A stretch of DNA of 64,000 bases from DAOUKH01 sp964291475 (GTDB taxonomy: Bacteria; Chloroflexota; Dehalococcoidia; SHYB01): assembly GCA_964291475.2 (NCBI GenBank), contig OZ220058.1, forward strand, positions 33,310-97,309, given 5' to 3'. The notes under the pieces are model-generated. The model was not told where the DNA came from. It searched no databases and saw only the letters and a list, made by a program, of their open reading frames with translations. The position numbers and the translations under genes are program-made. Shown here piece after piece: positions 34,397 to 42,001 of this stretch. How positions within the stretch are numbered: position 1 is the stretch's first letter; every line of letters starts with the position of its first letter.

Positions 34397-35583
34397 CGGG
34401 AAACGACGCGCAGGTAGCGGCGCTTGCCGACGCGAACGACCGCACCGGCCGCGGCCGCGGTTTCGACGGTGTCGGGGCCGACGCGCTCCCCATCGATGCC
34501 GACCGCTCCCTGACGGATCAGCCGGCGGGCCTCGCCGTTACTGGCGGCGAAGCCGGCCTCGACGAGCAGGCCGACGAGATTGATCCGGCTGAGGTCGTCG
34601 ACGGCCACGCCGGGGATGTCGTCGGGGGCCTCCTTGCGCTGGACGACCCGCTCGAAGTGGGACGCCGCAGCCGCGGCCGCCTCCGCGCCGTGGAAGGCGG
34701 CGGCGATGCCGGCGGCGAGGCGCTTCTTCCCCTGCATCGGGTCGACGCCGGGGCCGGTGAGGTCGGCGGCGTCCAGCTCAGTGAGAAGCTCGGCGTAGGT
34801 GAGTACGAGATCGTCGGGGATGGACATCGTCTTCCCGTACATCTCCTCGGGCAGGTCGGTGACGCCGACGTAGTTTCCCAAGCTCTTGCTCATCTTCTGG
34901 ACGCCGTCGGTGCCGACGAGGAGGGGCACGAGCAGCACCTGCTGGGGGCGCTGCCCCTCGATCTGTTGCAGCTCGCGCCCGAGCAGGTTGTTGAAGCGCT
35001 GGTCGGCGCCCCCGAACTCGATGTCGGCGCGCACCATCACCGAGTCGTAGGCCTGGAGCAGGGGGTAAAGAAGCTCGGTGATGGCGATGGGCTGGTTGCT
35101 CTCGTAGCGCTTGGCGAAGTCGTCGCGCTTGAGCAGCTGGGCCACGGTGAACTTGCGGGTGAGCTTGATGACGTCGGTCAGGTCGAAGCCGTCGAACCAC
35201 TCGGTCTGGCGGCGGACTTCGGTCTTGTCCTTATCGACGATCTTGAAGAACTGGTCCATATAGGTCTGGGCGTTGCGGGCGACCTCGTCGGCGGTGAGCA
35301 TGGGCCGGGTCGCCGACTTACCCGAAGGATCGCCGATCTGCGCGGTCCAGTCGCCGACGATGAGCACGACGGTATGGCCGAGCTCCTGGAACTGGCGGAG
35401 CTTGCGCAGCCCCACGACGTGGCCGAGATGGATGTCCGGCGCACTGGGGTCGAAGCCCTGCTTCAGGCGCAGGGGCTCGCCGGTCTGGAGCAGCCGGACG
35501 ACCTCGTCGCGGACGATGACGTCGGCGACGCCGCGCGTGAGGAGGCGGTCGATCTCGGCGGCGGTGGGGACGCGGGCGCTCAC
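34393..35583 (-). CDS. tyrS: Tyrosyl-tRNA synthetase
   Basis: This enzyme charges tRNA-Tyr. The 396-residue class I synthetase has the HIGH-type motif HLGH at 52-55, the KMSKS loop in VQKMSKSLGN near residue 230, and a C-terminal S4 RNA-binding domain (INLVGLLVEAGFAASNGEARRLIRQGAVGIDGERV). It starts with a GTG that overlaps the ribF stop by four bases (GTGA). It follows ribF directly and may be the last gene of the transcript that begins with the aromatic attenuator at 39.77 kb, which would place a tyrosine enzyme under Phe/Tyr-sensing control; that link is an inference. Confidence 0.96.
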   Translation of the reverse strand: MSARVPTAAEIDRLLTRGVADVIVRDEVVRLLQTGEPLRLKQGFDPSAPDIHLGHVVGLRKLRQFQELGHTVVLIVGDWTAQIGDPSGKSATRPMLTADEVARNAQTYMDQFFKIVDKDKTEVRRQTEWFDGFDLTDVIKLTRKFTVAQLLKRDDFAKRYESNQPIAITELLYPLLQAYDSVMVRADIEFGGADQRFNNLLGRELQQIEGQRPQQVLLVPLLVGTDGVQKMSKSLGNYVGVTDLPEEMYGKTMSIPDDLVLTYAELLTELDAADLTGPGVDPMQGKKRLAAGIAAAFHGAEAAAAAASHFERVVQRKEAPDDIPGVAVDDLSRINLVGLLVEAGFAASNGEARRLIRQGAVGIDGERVGPDTVETAAAAGAVVRVGKRRYLRVVSR

Positions 35584-36512
35584 CGCCGCGCCTCGGCGGC
35601 GAGGATGCCGCGCGCCTGCTCGACGTCCCGGTCCATCTGCTCGATGAGGGCCTCGACGCTGTCGAACCGCGCCTCGGGGCGGATGCGCTCGATGAAGTCG
35701 ATGGAGACCTCGGCGCCGTAGAGGTCTTCGTCGAAGTCCAAGACGAACGTCTCGACGGTGCGACCGGCGACCTCGAAGGTGGGGCGCACGCCGACGCTGG
35801 TGGCGGAGGGAAGGGCACGGCCGCCGATGTGGGCGAGGGTGGCGTAGATGCCGTCGGCGGGGAGCGCCATCCGCGGGGCAATCTTGAGATTGGCGGTTGG
35901 GAAGCCGAGGGCCCGGCCGCGCTGGTCGCCTTTCACGACCTCGCCGGTGAGGCGGAAGGGCCGGCCCAGGAGCTCACCGGCTTGGTCGACCGCGCCCTCG
36001 GTGAGGCGGCGGCGGGTCTCGGTGCTGCTGACGCGAACGCCGCTGGCAACGCTGGGGTCGGCCTCGGTGACCTCGAAGCCGAGCTCGGCGCCCAACTCCC
36101 GGAGCACGTCGAGCGTACCGGCGCGGCCCTTGCCGAGGGCGAAGTCGGGGCCGGCGACGAGGTGCCGCATCGAGAGGCGGTCGCGGAGCGCGATAACGAA
36201 CTCGCGCGCGGTGAGTTGGGAGATCTCGCGGGTGAAGTCGATGGGGACGACGTGGTCGACGTCGGCCGCTTCGAGCAGCGCCAGGCGGCGCTCGAAGGGC
36301 ATCAGGTAGGTGACGTCCACCTCGGGACGGAGGACGGTGAGCGGGTGGTTCTTGAAGGTCACCACGGCGGTGGCGAGCCCACGGGCAGCGGCGGCGCTCC
36401 GGAGCTGCGCGAGCAGGCCAAGGTGGCCGCGGTGCACGCCGTCGAAGACGCCGATGGTGACGGCGGCGGGCCGGTCGGGAGCCGCGCCGGCAAAGTCAGG
36501 AAGGTCGCTCAT
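35580..36512 (-). CDS. ribF: Bifunctional riboflavin kinase / FAD synthetase
   Basis: RibF phosphorylates riboflavin to FMN and adenylates FMN to FAD. The N-terminal adenylyltransferase domain shows TIGVFDGVHRGHLGLL and the LVAGPDFALGKGRAGTLDVL loop. The C-terminal kinase domain shows GRPFRLTGEVVKGDQRGRALGFPTANLKI and the terminal VETFVLDFDEDLYG with FIERIRPEARFDSVEAL. The 310-residue length is standard. It starts 57 bp after aroF and overlaps tyrS by four bases. Many flavin enzymes are encoded in the window, but there is no direct regulatory link to them. Confidence 0.95.
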   Translation of the reverse strand: MSDLPDFAGAAPDRPAAVTIGVFDGVHRGHLGLLAQLRSAAAARGLATAVVTFKNHPLTVLRPEVDVTYLMPFERRLALLEAADVDHVVPIDFTREISQLTAREFVIALRDRLSMRHLVAGPDFALGKGRAGTLDVLRELGAELGFEVTEADPSVASGVRVSSTETRRRLTEGAVDQAGELLGRPFRLTGEVVKGDQRGRALGFPTANLKIAPRMALPADGIYATLAHIGGRALPSATSVGVRPTFEVAGRTVETFVLDFDEDLYGAEVSIDFIERIRPEARFDSVEALIEQMDRDVEQARGILAAEARR

Positions 36513-36568
36513 CGCCTCGTGGTCATTCTCCCATCAGCGGCCTTGCGGGGCCACGGGCGGCGGCGGGC

Positions 36569-37612
36569 CTACTGCCCGAACTGCCCCGCGTTGCCCACGG
36601 GCACGGCGCCCGCGGCGACCTCGGCGAGGGCGCGCACCCGCTCCATCAGCAGCGCGAAGTTCTCGAACGTCAGCGACTGCCCGCCGTCGGACTTGGCGTG
36701 GTCGGGGTCGGGGTGGACCTCGACCATGAGGCCGTCGGCCCCGGCGGCAACGGAGGCGGCGGCCATGGCCGGCACCAGATACCACTTGCCCGTGCCGTGG
36801 CTAGGGTCGCAGACGATCGGCAGGTGGCTCAGCTTCTGCACGACGGGCACGGCGGAGATGTCGAGCGTGTTGCGGGTGGCGGTCTCGAACGTCCGGACGC
36901 CGCGCTCGCAGAGGATGACGTTGGGGTTCCCTTGGTTGAGGATGTACTCGGCGGCGAGCAGCCACTCCTCGATGGTGGCCGAGAGGCCGCGCTTGAGCAT
37001 CACCGGCCTGCTCTGGGCGCCGGCGGCGTCGAGCAGGTTGAAGTTCTGCATGTTGCGGGCGCCGATCTGCACGATGTCGGCGAACTCGGAGACCGCCGGC
37101 ATGTCCTCGATGGTCATGACCTCGGTGATGACCGGCAGGCCGGTCTCTTCACGCGCCTTGGAGAGGAACTCGAGGCCCTCGACGCCGAGGCCGCGGAAGC
37201 TGTAGGGCGAGGTGCGGGGCTTGAACGCGCCCCCGCGCAGGATGTTGCCGCCGGCGGCCTTCACCGCGCGCGCCGTGTTGAGGACCTGCTCCTGCGACTC
37301 GACGGAGCAAGGCCCCGCCATGACGGCGAGGTCGCCGCCGCCGATCTTGACGCCGCCGACCTCGACGACGGTGTCGGCGGGGTGGAACTCGCGGCTCGCC
37401 AGCTTGTAGGGCCGGGACACCCGCAGGATCTGCAGCACGCCGGGCATCCGCTCCAGCGCGCTCTCGTGATCGCGGGTGATCGTGCCGAGCACGCCCACGA
37501 TGTTCCGCTCCGCTCCCTCGACGACGCTCGGGCGAAGCCCCTCCTCGACGATGCGGTCCTTGACCGCGTCGAGCTGCTCCTCCGTGGCATCGGCTTTCAT
37601 CACGACGATCAT
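36569..37612 (-). CDS. aroF: 3-deoxy-7-phosphoheptulonate (DAHP) synthase
   Basis: This is the first enzyme of the shikimate pathway, condensing phosphoenolpyruvate and erythrose 4-phosphate. The 347-residue type I beta enzyme has an N-terminal ferredoxin-like regulatory domain (MIVVMKADATEEQLDAVKDRIVEEGLRP). The barrel begins DLAVMAGPCSVESQEQVLNTARAVKAAGGNILRGGAFKPRTSPYSFRG and ends with IVCDPSHGTGKWYLV. The N-terminal domain is the type through which tyrosine or phenylalanine inhibit related enzymes. GGAG precedes the ATG by eight bases. It lies 38 bp after aroH, in the operon headed by the Phe/Tyr-rich leader. Confidence 0.95.
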   Translation of the reverse strand: MIVVMKADATEEQLDAVKDRIVEEGLRPSVVEGAERNIVGVLGTITRDHESALERMPGVLQILRVSRPYKLASREFHPADTVVEVGGVKIGGGDLAVMAGPCSVESQEQVLNTARAVKAAGGNILRGGAFKPRTSPYSFRGLGVEGLEFLSKAREETGLPVITEVMTIEDMPAVSEFADIVQIGARNMQNFNLLDAAGAQSRPVMLKRGLSATIEEWLLAAEYILNQGNPNVILCERGVRTFETATRNTLDISAVPVVQKLSHLPIVCDPSHGTGKWYLVPAMAAASVAAGADGLMVEVHPDPDHAKSDGGQSLTFENFALLMERVRALAEVAAGAVPVGNAGQFGQ

Positions 37613-37650
37613 GGCTTTCTCCGGTCCGGTGCGCCCTTCCCGCGGTGTCC

Positions 37651-38055
37651 CTATGGCGAGGCGCTTCCTTCTAGTGTAGTCGATGCGTGTCCTCCGCCGC
37701 CTTGATCGGGGCGGAGACGCTGCGCTTCCTTCAGATAGACGTGGACGATATCCGTTTGAGGCTTCTCCGTGTTCACCAGGAGGAGGACGCGGAGGATGCT
37801 CTGCAGCGCGCCGGGCACGTCCATCTCGTGGCCGCAGAGGAGAGGAACGTCGGTCCAGCCGAGCTCCCGCGCGCCGGCGGCGGGGAAGTCGGCGTTGAGG
37901 TCGCTGGTGGTAGTGAAGAAGGCGCAGGCGACGTCGACGCGCTCGAAGCCGTTGACCTCCATCATCCGCGTGAGGAGCTCGCGGGTGTTGGCGCGGATCG
38001 ACTCGGCGGTGTTCTCCTCGATGGAGATGGCGCCGCGAACGCCCCGGGCGGTCAT
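37651..38055 (-). CDS. aroH: Chorismate mutase, AroH class
   Basis: AroH turns chorismate into prephenate, the branch step to Phe and Tyr. The 134-residue protein shows the AroH trimer-fold marks RGVRGAISIEENTAESIRANTRELLTRMMEVNGF, CAFFTTTSDLNADFPAAGAR and VPLLCGHEMDVPGALQSILRVLLLVNTE, ending in HVYLKEAQRLRPD. R and E residues of the active site (RGVRGA, CGHEMDV) are in place. The ATG overlaps the trpA stop (ATGA). Its presence directly between trpA and aroF supports a Phe/Tyr-directed operon. Confidence 0.95.
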   Translation of the reverse strand: MTARGVRGAISIEENTAESIRANTRELLTRMMEVNGFERVDVACAFFTTTSDLNADFPAAGARELGWTDVPLLCGHEMDVPGALQSILRVLLLVNTEKPQTDIVHVYLKEAQRLRPDQGGGGHASTTLEGSASP

Positions 38056-38840
38056 GATGGCTGCTCCGCGCCGGTGAGGTCGGCGATGAGGGAGCGCACG
38101 CCCTCGGCGCCGCCGTCGGTGATGGCGTTGATCACGGCGCTCCCGACGGCGGCCCCGTCGGCGAGCGCGCCGACGGCGCGGACGTGCTCGGCGGTGGAGA
38201 TGCCGAAGCCGACGGCGAGGGGCAGGTCGACATATCGGCGCACCCGCTGCAGGAACCCGTCGAGCCCCTCGGACAGCCGCTCGCGGGCGCCGGTGACGCC
38301 GGCCACGCTCACGCAGTAGACGAAGCCGGAGGCGACCTCGCTCGCCTTGCGGATGCGTTCGTCCGTACTCGTGGGGGCTAGGAGGAGAATCACGTCGATG
38401 CCGCGGGGGCGGCAGACCTGCAAGAGCGGGGCGGCTTCCTCGGCGGGCAGGTCGACCACGATGACGCCGTCGACTCCGGCGCCCGCCGCCCGCTCGGCGA
38501 AGCGGTCCAACCCGTAGGACAATACCGGGTTATAGTAGCCCATGAGGATCAGTGGAACAACAGAGTAGCGCTTCCGGAGCGCGGCGCACGCATCGATGCA
38601 CGTATCGAGCGTCGCGCCCTGCTCGAGGGCGACCTGGCTGGAACGCTGGATCGTGGGGCCCTCGGCCAGCGGGTCGCTGAAGGGGATGCCGATCTCGATC
38701 ATGTCGGCGCCCGCGTCGATGATCGCGGCGGCAAGCGCCTCCGTCGCGCCCGCCTCCGGGTAGTCGGCGGTGACGTAGGCGAGGAGCGCGGGCCGCCCCT
38801 CGCCCTTGGCCTTGGCGAACCCGTCGGCGATGCGGCTCAT
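38052..38840 (-). CDS. trpA: Tryptophan synthase alpha subunit
   Basis: The alpha subunit releases indole from indole-3-glycerol phosphate. The 262-residue TIM barrel shows LLAYVTADYPEAGATEAL, the catalytic Glu in ADMIEIGIPFSDPLAEGPTIQRSS, GYYNPVLSYGLDRF, DLPAEEAAPLL and GVTGARERLSEGL, and the phosphate-binding VGFGISTAEHVRAV. It overlaps its neighbours by four bases at both ends. No trpB lies in the window, and the gene before it encodes a CPBP protease instead, an unusual setting for trpA. Confidence 0.95.
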   Translation of the reverse strand: MSRIADGFAKAKGEGRPALLAYVTADYPEAGATEALAAAIIDAGADMIEIGIPFSDPLAEGPTIQRSSQVALEQGATLDTCIDACAALRKRYSVVPLILMGYYNPVLSYGLDRFAERAAGAGVDGVIVVDLPAEEAAPLLQVCRPRGIDVILLLAPTSTDERIRKASEVASGFVYCVSVAGVTGARERLSEGLDGFLQRVRRYVDLPLAVGFGISTAEHVRAVGALADGAAVGSAVINAITDGGAEGVRSLIADLTGAEQPS

Positions 38841-39586
38841 AGCCGTCCCATCCAGGCGGCCGGATCCGTTGATAGCGTCACCGCGACCACGACCGCGTTG
38901 TAGACGGCGTGGGCGGCCATCGCCAACGGCAGCGAGCGGGTCTTCAGGAACAGCAAGGCCAGCACCAGCCCGATGAGGAAGATCGGCACGTAGGTAACGG
39001 GCCGCACGTGGGCTATGGCGAACAGCGCCGAGCTGAGGAGCGCCGCCTTCACCGGCGTCATATGTCTGGTCAGGCCCTGCAGCACGAAGCCCCGGAAGAA
39101 GAGCTCCTCCACGAACGGGGCGGCGAGGATGGCGAGCGCGGAGGCGGCGGCGAGCACGCCGATACGGCGGTCGTCGAAGAACTCGACTTCGAGCTCCTCG
39201 CCCCAGCCGATCGCGTCGATAGCGGCGCCGTAGGCGATCACGATGGCGAGCATGACCAGCACGGCTGCGGGGACGGCCCACAGCGCACCGCCGCCGGTCC
39301 AGTGCCGCAGGCCAAGCTCCGACCAAGACGCCCCGCGCCGCCGCACGGCCAGACCCCAGACGATGCCGATGAAGACCACGTTGAGCGCGCCGGTGAGCGC
39401 AAGCTGCAGGATGGTCCCGCTCGAGGCCTCGTCCTCGCCCTGAAGTGCCAGGGAGACGATGATCACCGCCACGAACGTCGCGACGACGGCGGCCAGGGCG
39501 CCGAGAGCAGCGTCGGCCCCGTCCCACGGCGGCGCCGCCGCCTGGGAAGGCGAGGGCCCGTTCGCTCCGAGATCAGGCTCCGTCAT
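38837..39586 (-). CDS. CPBP family intramembrane metalloprotease
   Basis: This 249-residue integral membrane protein is of the CAAX-protease / bacteriocin-processing (CPBP) family. It has about seven hydrophobic segments. The core motif FVEELFFRGFVLQGL supplies the EE-x-x-x-R zinc-site glutamates, the later FAIAHVRPVTY supplies a metal histidine, and AMAAHAVYNAVVV is the typical last motif with H and N. Family members cleave membrane peptides or act in bacteriocin immunity. It is the first structural gene after the Phe/Tyr leader and overlaps trpA by four bases, so it is probably carried along in the aromatic operon. Why a protease belongs there is unknown. Confidence 0.88.
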   Translation of the reverse strand: MTEPDLGANGPSPSQAAAPPWDGADAALGALAAVVATFVAVIIVSLALQGEDEASSGTILQLALTGALNVVFIGIVWGLAVRRRGASWSELGLRHWTGGGALWAVPAAVLVMLAIVIAYGAAIDAIGWGEELEVEFFDDRRIGVLAAASALAILAAPFVEELFFRGFVLQGLTRHMTPVKAALLSSALFAIAHVRPVTYVPIFLIGLVLALLFLKTRSLPLAMAAHAVYNAVVVAVTLSTDPAAWMGRL

Positions 39587-39639
39587 AGCATCCGTCTCAC
39601 AATCGTTGGCGCATCTTGCGCGTATCCGTCCCGAATTAC

Positions 39640-39665
39640 AAGAAAAGACCCCCGGTAACCGGGGG
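39640..39665 (-). terminator. Attenuator terminator of the aromatic operon
   Basis: On the minus strand CCCCCGG-TTA-CCGGGGG forms a seven-pair GC stem, followed by TCTTTTCT. It is a canonical intrinsic terminator placed between the leader peptide and the first structural gene, so it would stop transcription before the operon. Its central GTTACCGGG (39659-39651) can instead pair with CCCGGTAAC at the leader's end (39703-39695). Confidence 0.85.
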
Positions 39666-39695
39666 CCGTCGTCCTGTCGGGAGGCGCGGGCTCAG

Positions 39696-39761
39696 TTACC
39701 GGGCGCGTCGCGCCGGCGCATAAAAGAAGCCCTCGAAGAAGTTTCCGCGCATGGTGTCCAT
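39696..39761 (-). CDS. Phe/Tyr-rich attenuation leader peptide
   Basis: This 21-residue peptide is read from the ATG at 39761 to the TAA at 39696-39698, with AGGGAG five bases upstream. The middle reads N-F-F-E-G-F-F-Y: four Phe and one Tyr codon among eight. A ribosome starved of Phe-tRNA (or Tyr-tRNA) would stall there. The last codons and stop include CCCGGTAAC, complementary to the terminator core 36-52 nt downstream, so stalling should leave this segment free to pair and prevent termination. The arrangement matches pheA/pheST-type leader attenuation. The leader is followed by CPBP, trpA, aroH and aroF. Confidence 0.82.
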   Translation of the reverse strand: MDTMRGNFFEGFFYAPARRAR

Positions 39762-39778
39762 GTCACTCCCTGCACGGC

Positions 39779-39787
39779 ATGATAGCA
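39779..39787 (-). promoter_or_regulatory. Extended -10 promoter of the aromatic operon leader
   Basis: Minus-strand TGC-TATCAT (39787-39779) is an extended -10. Transcription would start near 39772, only about 11 nt before the leader-peptide ATG. The -35 region (TTCCGG, about 18 bp upstream) is weak, as is common with extended -10 promoters. Confidence 0.55.
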
Positions 39788-39973
39788 CAGGGGCGCCTTG
39801 GGCCGGAAGCGGAGCCCACCGCAGGCGCGGGTTCCGAGTCTCCCCGTAGGGCTTCGCTAGGGCGCCCTCTCTCCGATCTCCCGCCTAGATTGCCCGTACT
39901 CCCCACCTTCACCGTGCACTGGGCTTCATTGGTAGTATGACGGCGAGCGGCGATAAGGGGAGGGAAGGACGTT

Positions 39974-41920
39974 TTGGTGGGCCGTTGTAAGTGTCTCTTG
40001 GCGGTGGCAGTGGCGGCGATGGCCCTGTTGCTTGCACTGGCTGCGTGCACTTCCGAAGAGGAACCGACCGCAATCGCGGTTCGCCCTCCGACCCCGGACA
40101 TTCCGGCAACGGAAGAAGCCGAAGTTGAGCGACGGGAGCGACTTGCTAGTCAAGTCCGGGGAACGCTGACCGCTCAACCCACCCCAAGCCCGCTCCCCAC
40201 CTACACGCCCTATCCCACCTATACTCCGTATCCCACGCCCGCGCCGACGCCCGTTCCAACCCCTGCTCCCACGCCCTCTCCCGTGCCTACTCCTACCCTA
40301 TCGCCCACTCCGAGCCCGCTCCCCACCTACACGCCCTATCCCACCTACACTCCGTATCCCACGCCCGCGCCTAACCCCGTCCCAACCCCTATTCCCACGC
40401 CCACGCCCACGCCCACGCCTGCGCCTACGCCCACGCCCACGCCCACTCCTAAAGCCGAGCCTACCGCTACGCCCACTCCCACCCCTGTCCCCACGCCGAC
40501 ACCACTGCCCGAGGCGCACTTGTCTTTGGTCTTCGAAACGGATGACCGGCTGGCGGTCGCTGGGCAGGAATTGCTGATTACATTCACGGTCATCAACGAG
40601 ACGGCGGAACGCGCCGGCGAGGTCACCTTGACCTTTAGGGTGAACGAACCGAACAGCTTGGTGCTTGTTCGCTCGGATCGTGGGACTTGTGAAGAATCGG
40701 TTTGCCACCTTGGTTCGCTCGACGGGTATGAATCGATAACTGGAAACTTGGTCGTACTTTCGAAGCTTGGCTTCAATACAGAGATCCGCGTGGATTCCGA
40801 CCTTTCCTGGCCTTTGAAGGATTCAACCAGGGGGCATTCAAGTGCTCAAGCAAAGACTTTGTTGGCGGAAATTAATCAGCCCGGAGCCTTCCGTTGGATA
40901 ACCCCAAACGATTCACGCGCACTGAACTGTAGAATTCCTGTTCCAGTGGATCACGAAGCAGTATATGCAGGGTTTGGCACGAAACTCTACGCGGTTTCAA
41001 AGTCGAACGGTGAACCGCTTTGGCTGAACGATCAGAAAGGCCCAACTCTCCAGCCAGTTCTAGGCGGTCGAAATCTGTACTTCGTCACGGTAGAACAGGC
41101 ATTCACAGGGGCCAGGGAATATTACATCGGCTCCCTAAGGACAACGAGTGGGACACAAACTTGGCGGCATAGTGTGAAAGGGACCGTCAGGGGCCCCGTA
41201 GTGGCCTACGGAGGGAACATATTCTATACTGAGAATGGCCTTATCAACGCCAGTCGTCCACAAGGCAACTATCTGGTATCGCTGAACGCGTCGGACGGCC
41301 TAGAGAACTGGCGATACCGAGTGGACAAGTATATCGGCACCTCGCCGGTTGAGTCTGACGACAACATTTACTTTGGTACTTACGCTGGAGACGACTCTCT
41401 TTATGCCATCAATCCAAACACTGGCAAGTTAAATCGACGATATCAACTAACGGCGGGGGGGTCATTCTATACACCGCTCATTGTCGACGGCAACGCCTAC
41501 ATACCTTCGGGGACCCTCTACGCCATGGACTTGTCGAGCGGGCGGGTGAACTGGGAATATCGGCCGGAAGGTGGGTGGCCCGGGGGGACGCCGGTCTTTT
41601 CCGACGGAACCATCTACCTTCTCATCTATGGTGCGGAGGAGGACGCCCGCGTTGCCGTGCACGCCATTGATGCCGAGACCGGCAACTTCAAATGGGAGTA
41701 TAAGCCGGGCCAAGGGCTCCAGCAGCCAACGGTGTTTGACGGAAACGTCTACGTCCCATCTTATAGCGATTTGGTTTCGCTAAACGCTTCGACAGGAGTC
41801 CCAAATTTGCAGGCCGTTTACAGTGACATTTGCGGCCCAGTAACCGCCGCCGATGGTGTCTTGTATGGGCGGGCTTGGTACAACAATCAGGCCATAACCT
41901 TCGCCATCCGAACTCGCTAG
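39974..41920 (+). CDS. Lipoprotein with Thr-Pro stalk and PQQ-type beta-propeller
   Basis: This 648-residue lipoprotein has a hydrophobic signal ending in the lipobox LALAAC (lipidated Cys 25). A stalk of Tyr/Pro/Thr repeats (PTYTPYPTYTPYPTP and then PTPTP) fills about 55-178. A CARDB/DUF11-like beta domain follows (LSLVFETDDRLAVAGQELLITFTVINETAERAGEV). The C-terminal 350 residues form a PQQ-repeat propeller with strands like DGLENWRYRVDK, DDSLYAINPNTGKLNRRY, GTLYAMDLSSGRVNWEYRPEGGWPG and AVHAIDAETGNFKWEYKPG. TTG at 39974 or GTG at 39977 may start it; GGGAAGG lies upstream. Base composition from about 40550 on is much more AT-rich than any neighbour, suggesting transfer. The role is unknown: a surface binding or assembly scaffold. 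Confidence 0.8.
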   Translation: MVGRCKCLLAVAVAAMALLLALAACTSEEEPTAIAVRPPTPDIPATEEAEVERRERLASQVRGTLTAQPTPSPLPTYTPYPTYTPYPTPAPTPVPTPAPTPSPVPTPTLSPTPSPLPTYTPYPTYTPYPTPAPNPVPTPIPTPTPTPTPAPTPTPTPTPKAEPTATPTPTPVPTPTPLPEAHLSLVFETDDRLAVAGQELLITFTVINETAERAGEVTLTFRVNEPNSLVLVRSDRGTCEESVCHLGSLDGYESITGNLVVLSKLGFNTEIRVDSDLSWPLKDSTRGHSSAQAKTLLAEINQPGAFRWITPNDSRALNCRIPVPVDHEAVYAGFGTKLYAVSKSNGEPLWLNDQKGPTLQPVLGGRNLYFVTVEQAFTGAREYYIGSLRTTSGTQTWRHSVKGTVRGPVVAYGGNIFYTENGLINASRPQGNYLVSLNASDGLENWRYRVDKYIGTSPVESDDNIYFGTYAGDDSLYAINPNTGKLNRRYQLTAGGSFYTPLIVDGNAYIPSGTLYAMDLSSGRVNWEYRPEGGWPGGTPVFSDGTIYLLIYGAEEDARVAVHAIDAETGNFKWEYKPGQGLQQPTVFDGNVYVPSYSDLVSLNASTGVPNLQAVYSDICGPVTAADGVLYGRAWYNNQAITFAIRTR

Positions 41921-42001
41921 GCCCAAGCATCGCCGAACAGATGCGAAGGGCCGTCATCGAGCCAACAGAGCTTGGGGTATCGATGTTCTCAAAAGTGCGC
42001 G

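Noticed and set aside
36513..36568. FMN riboswitch before ribF
   Set aside because: The gap is only 56 bp and lacks the conserved FMN aptamer segments.
41928..41977. Inverted repeat GGCCCAAGC / GCTTGGGG as terminator after the PQQ gene
   Set aside because: The loop is about 35 nt and no T run follows.
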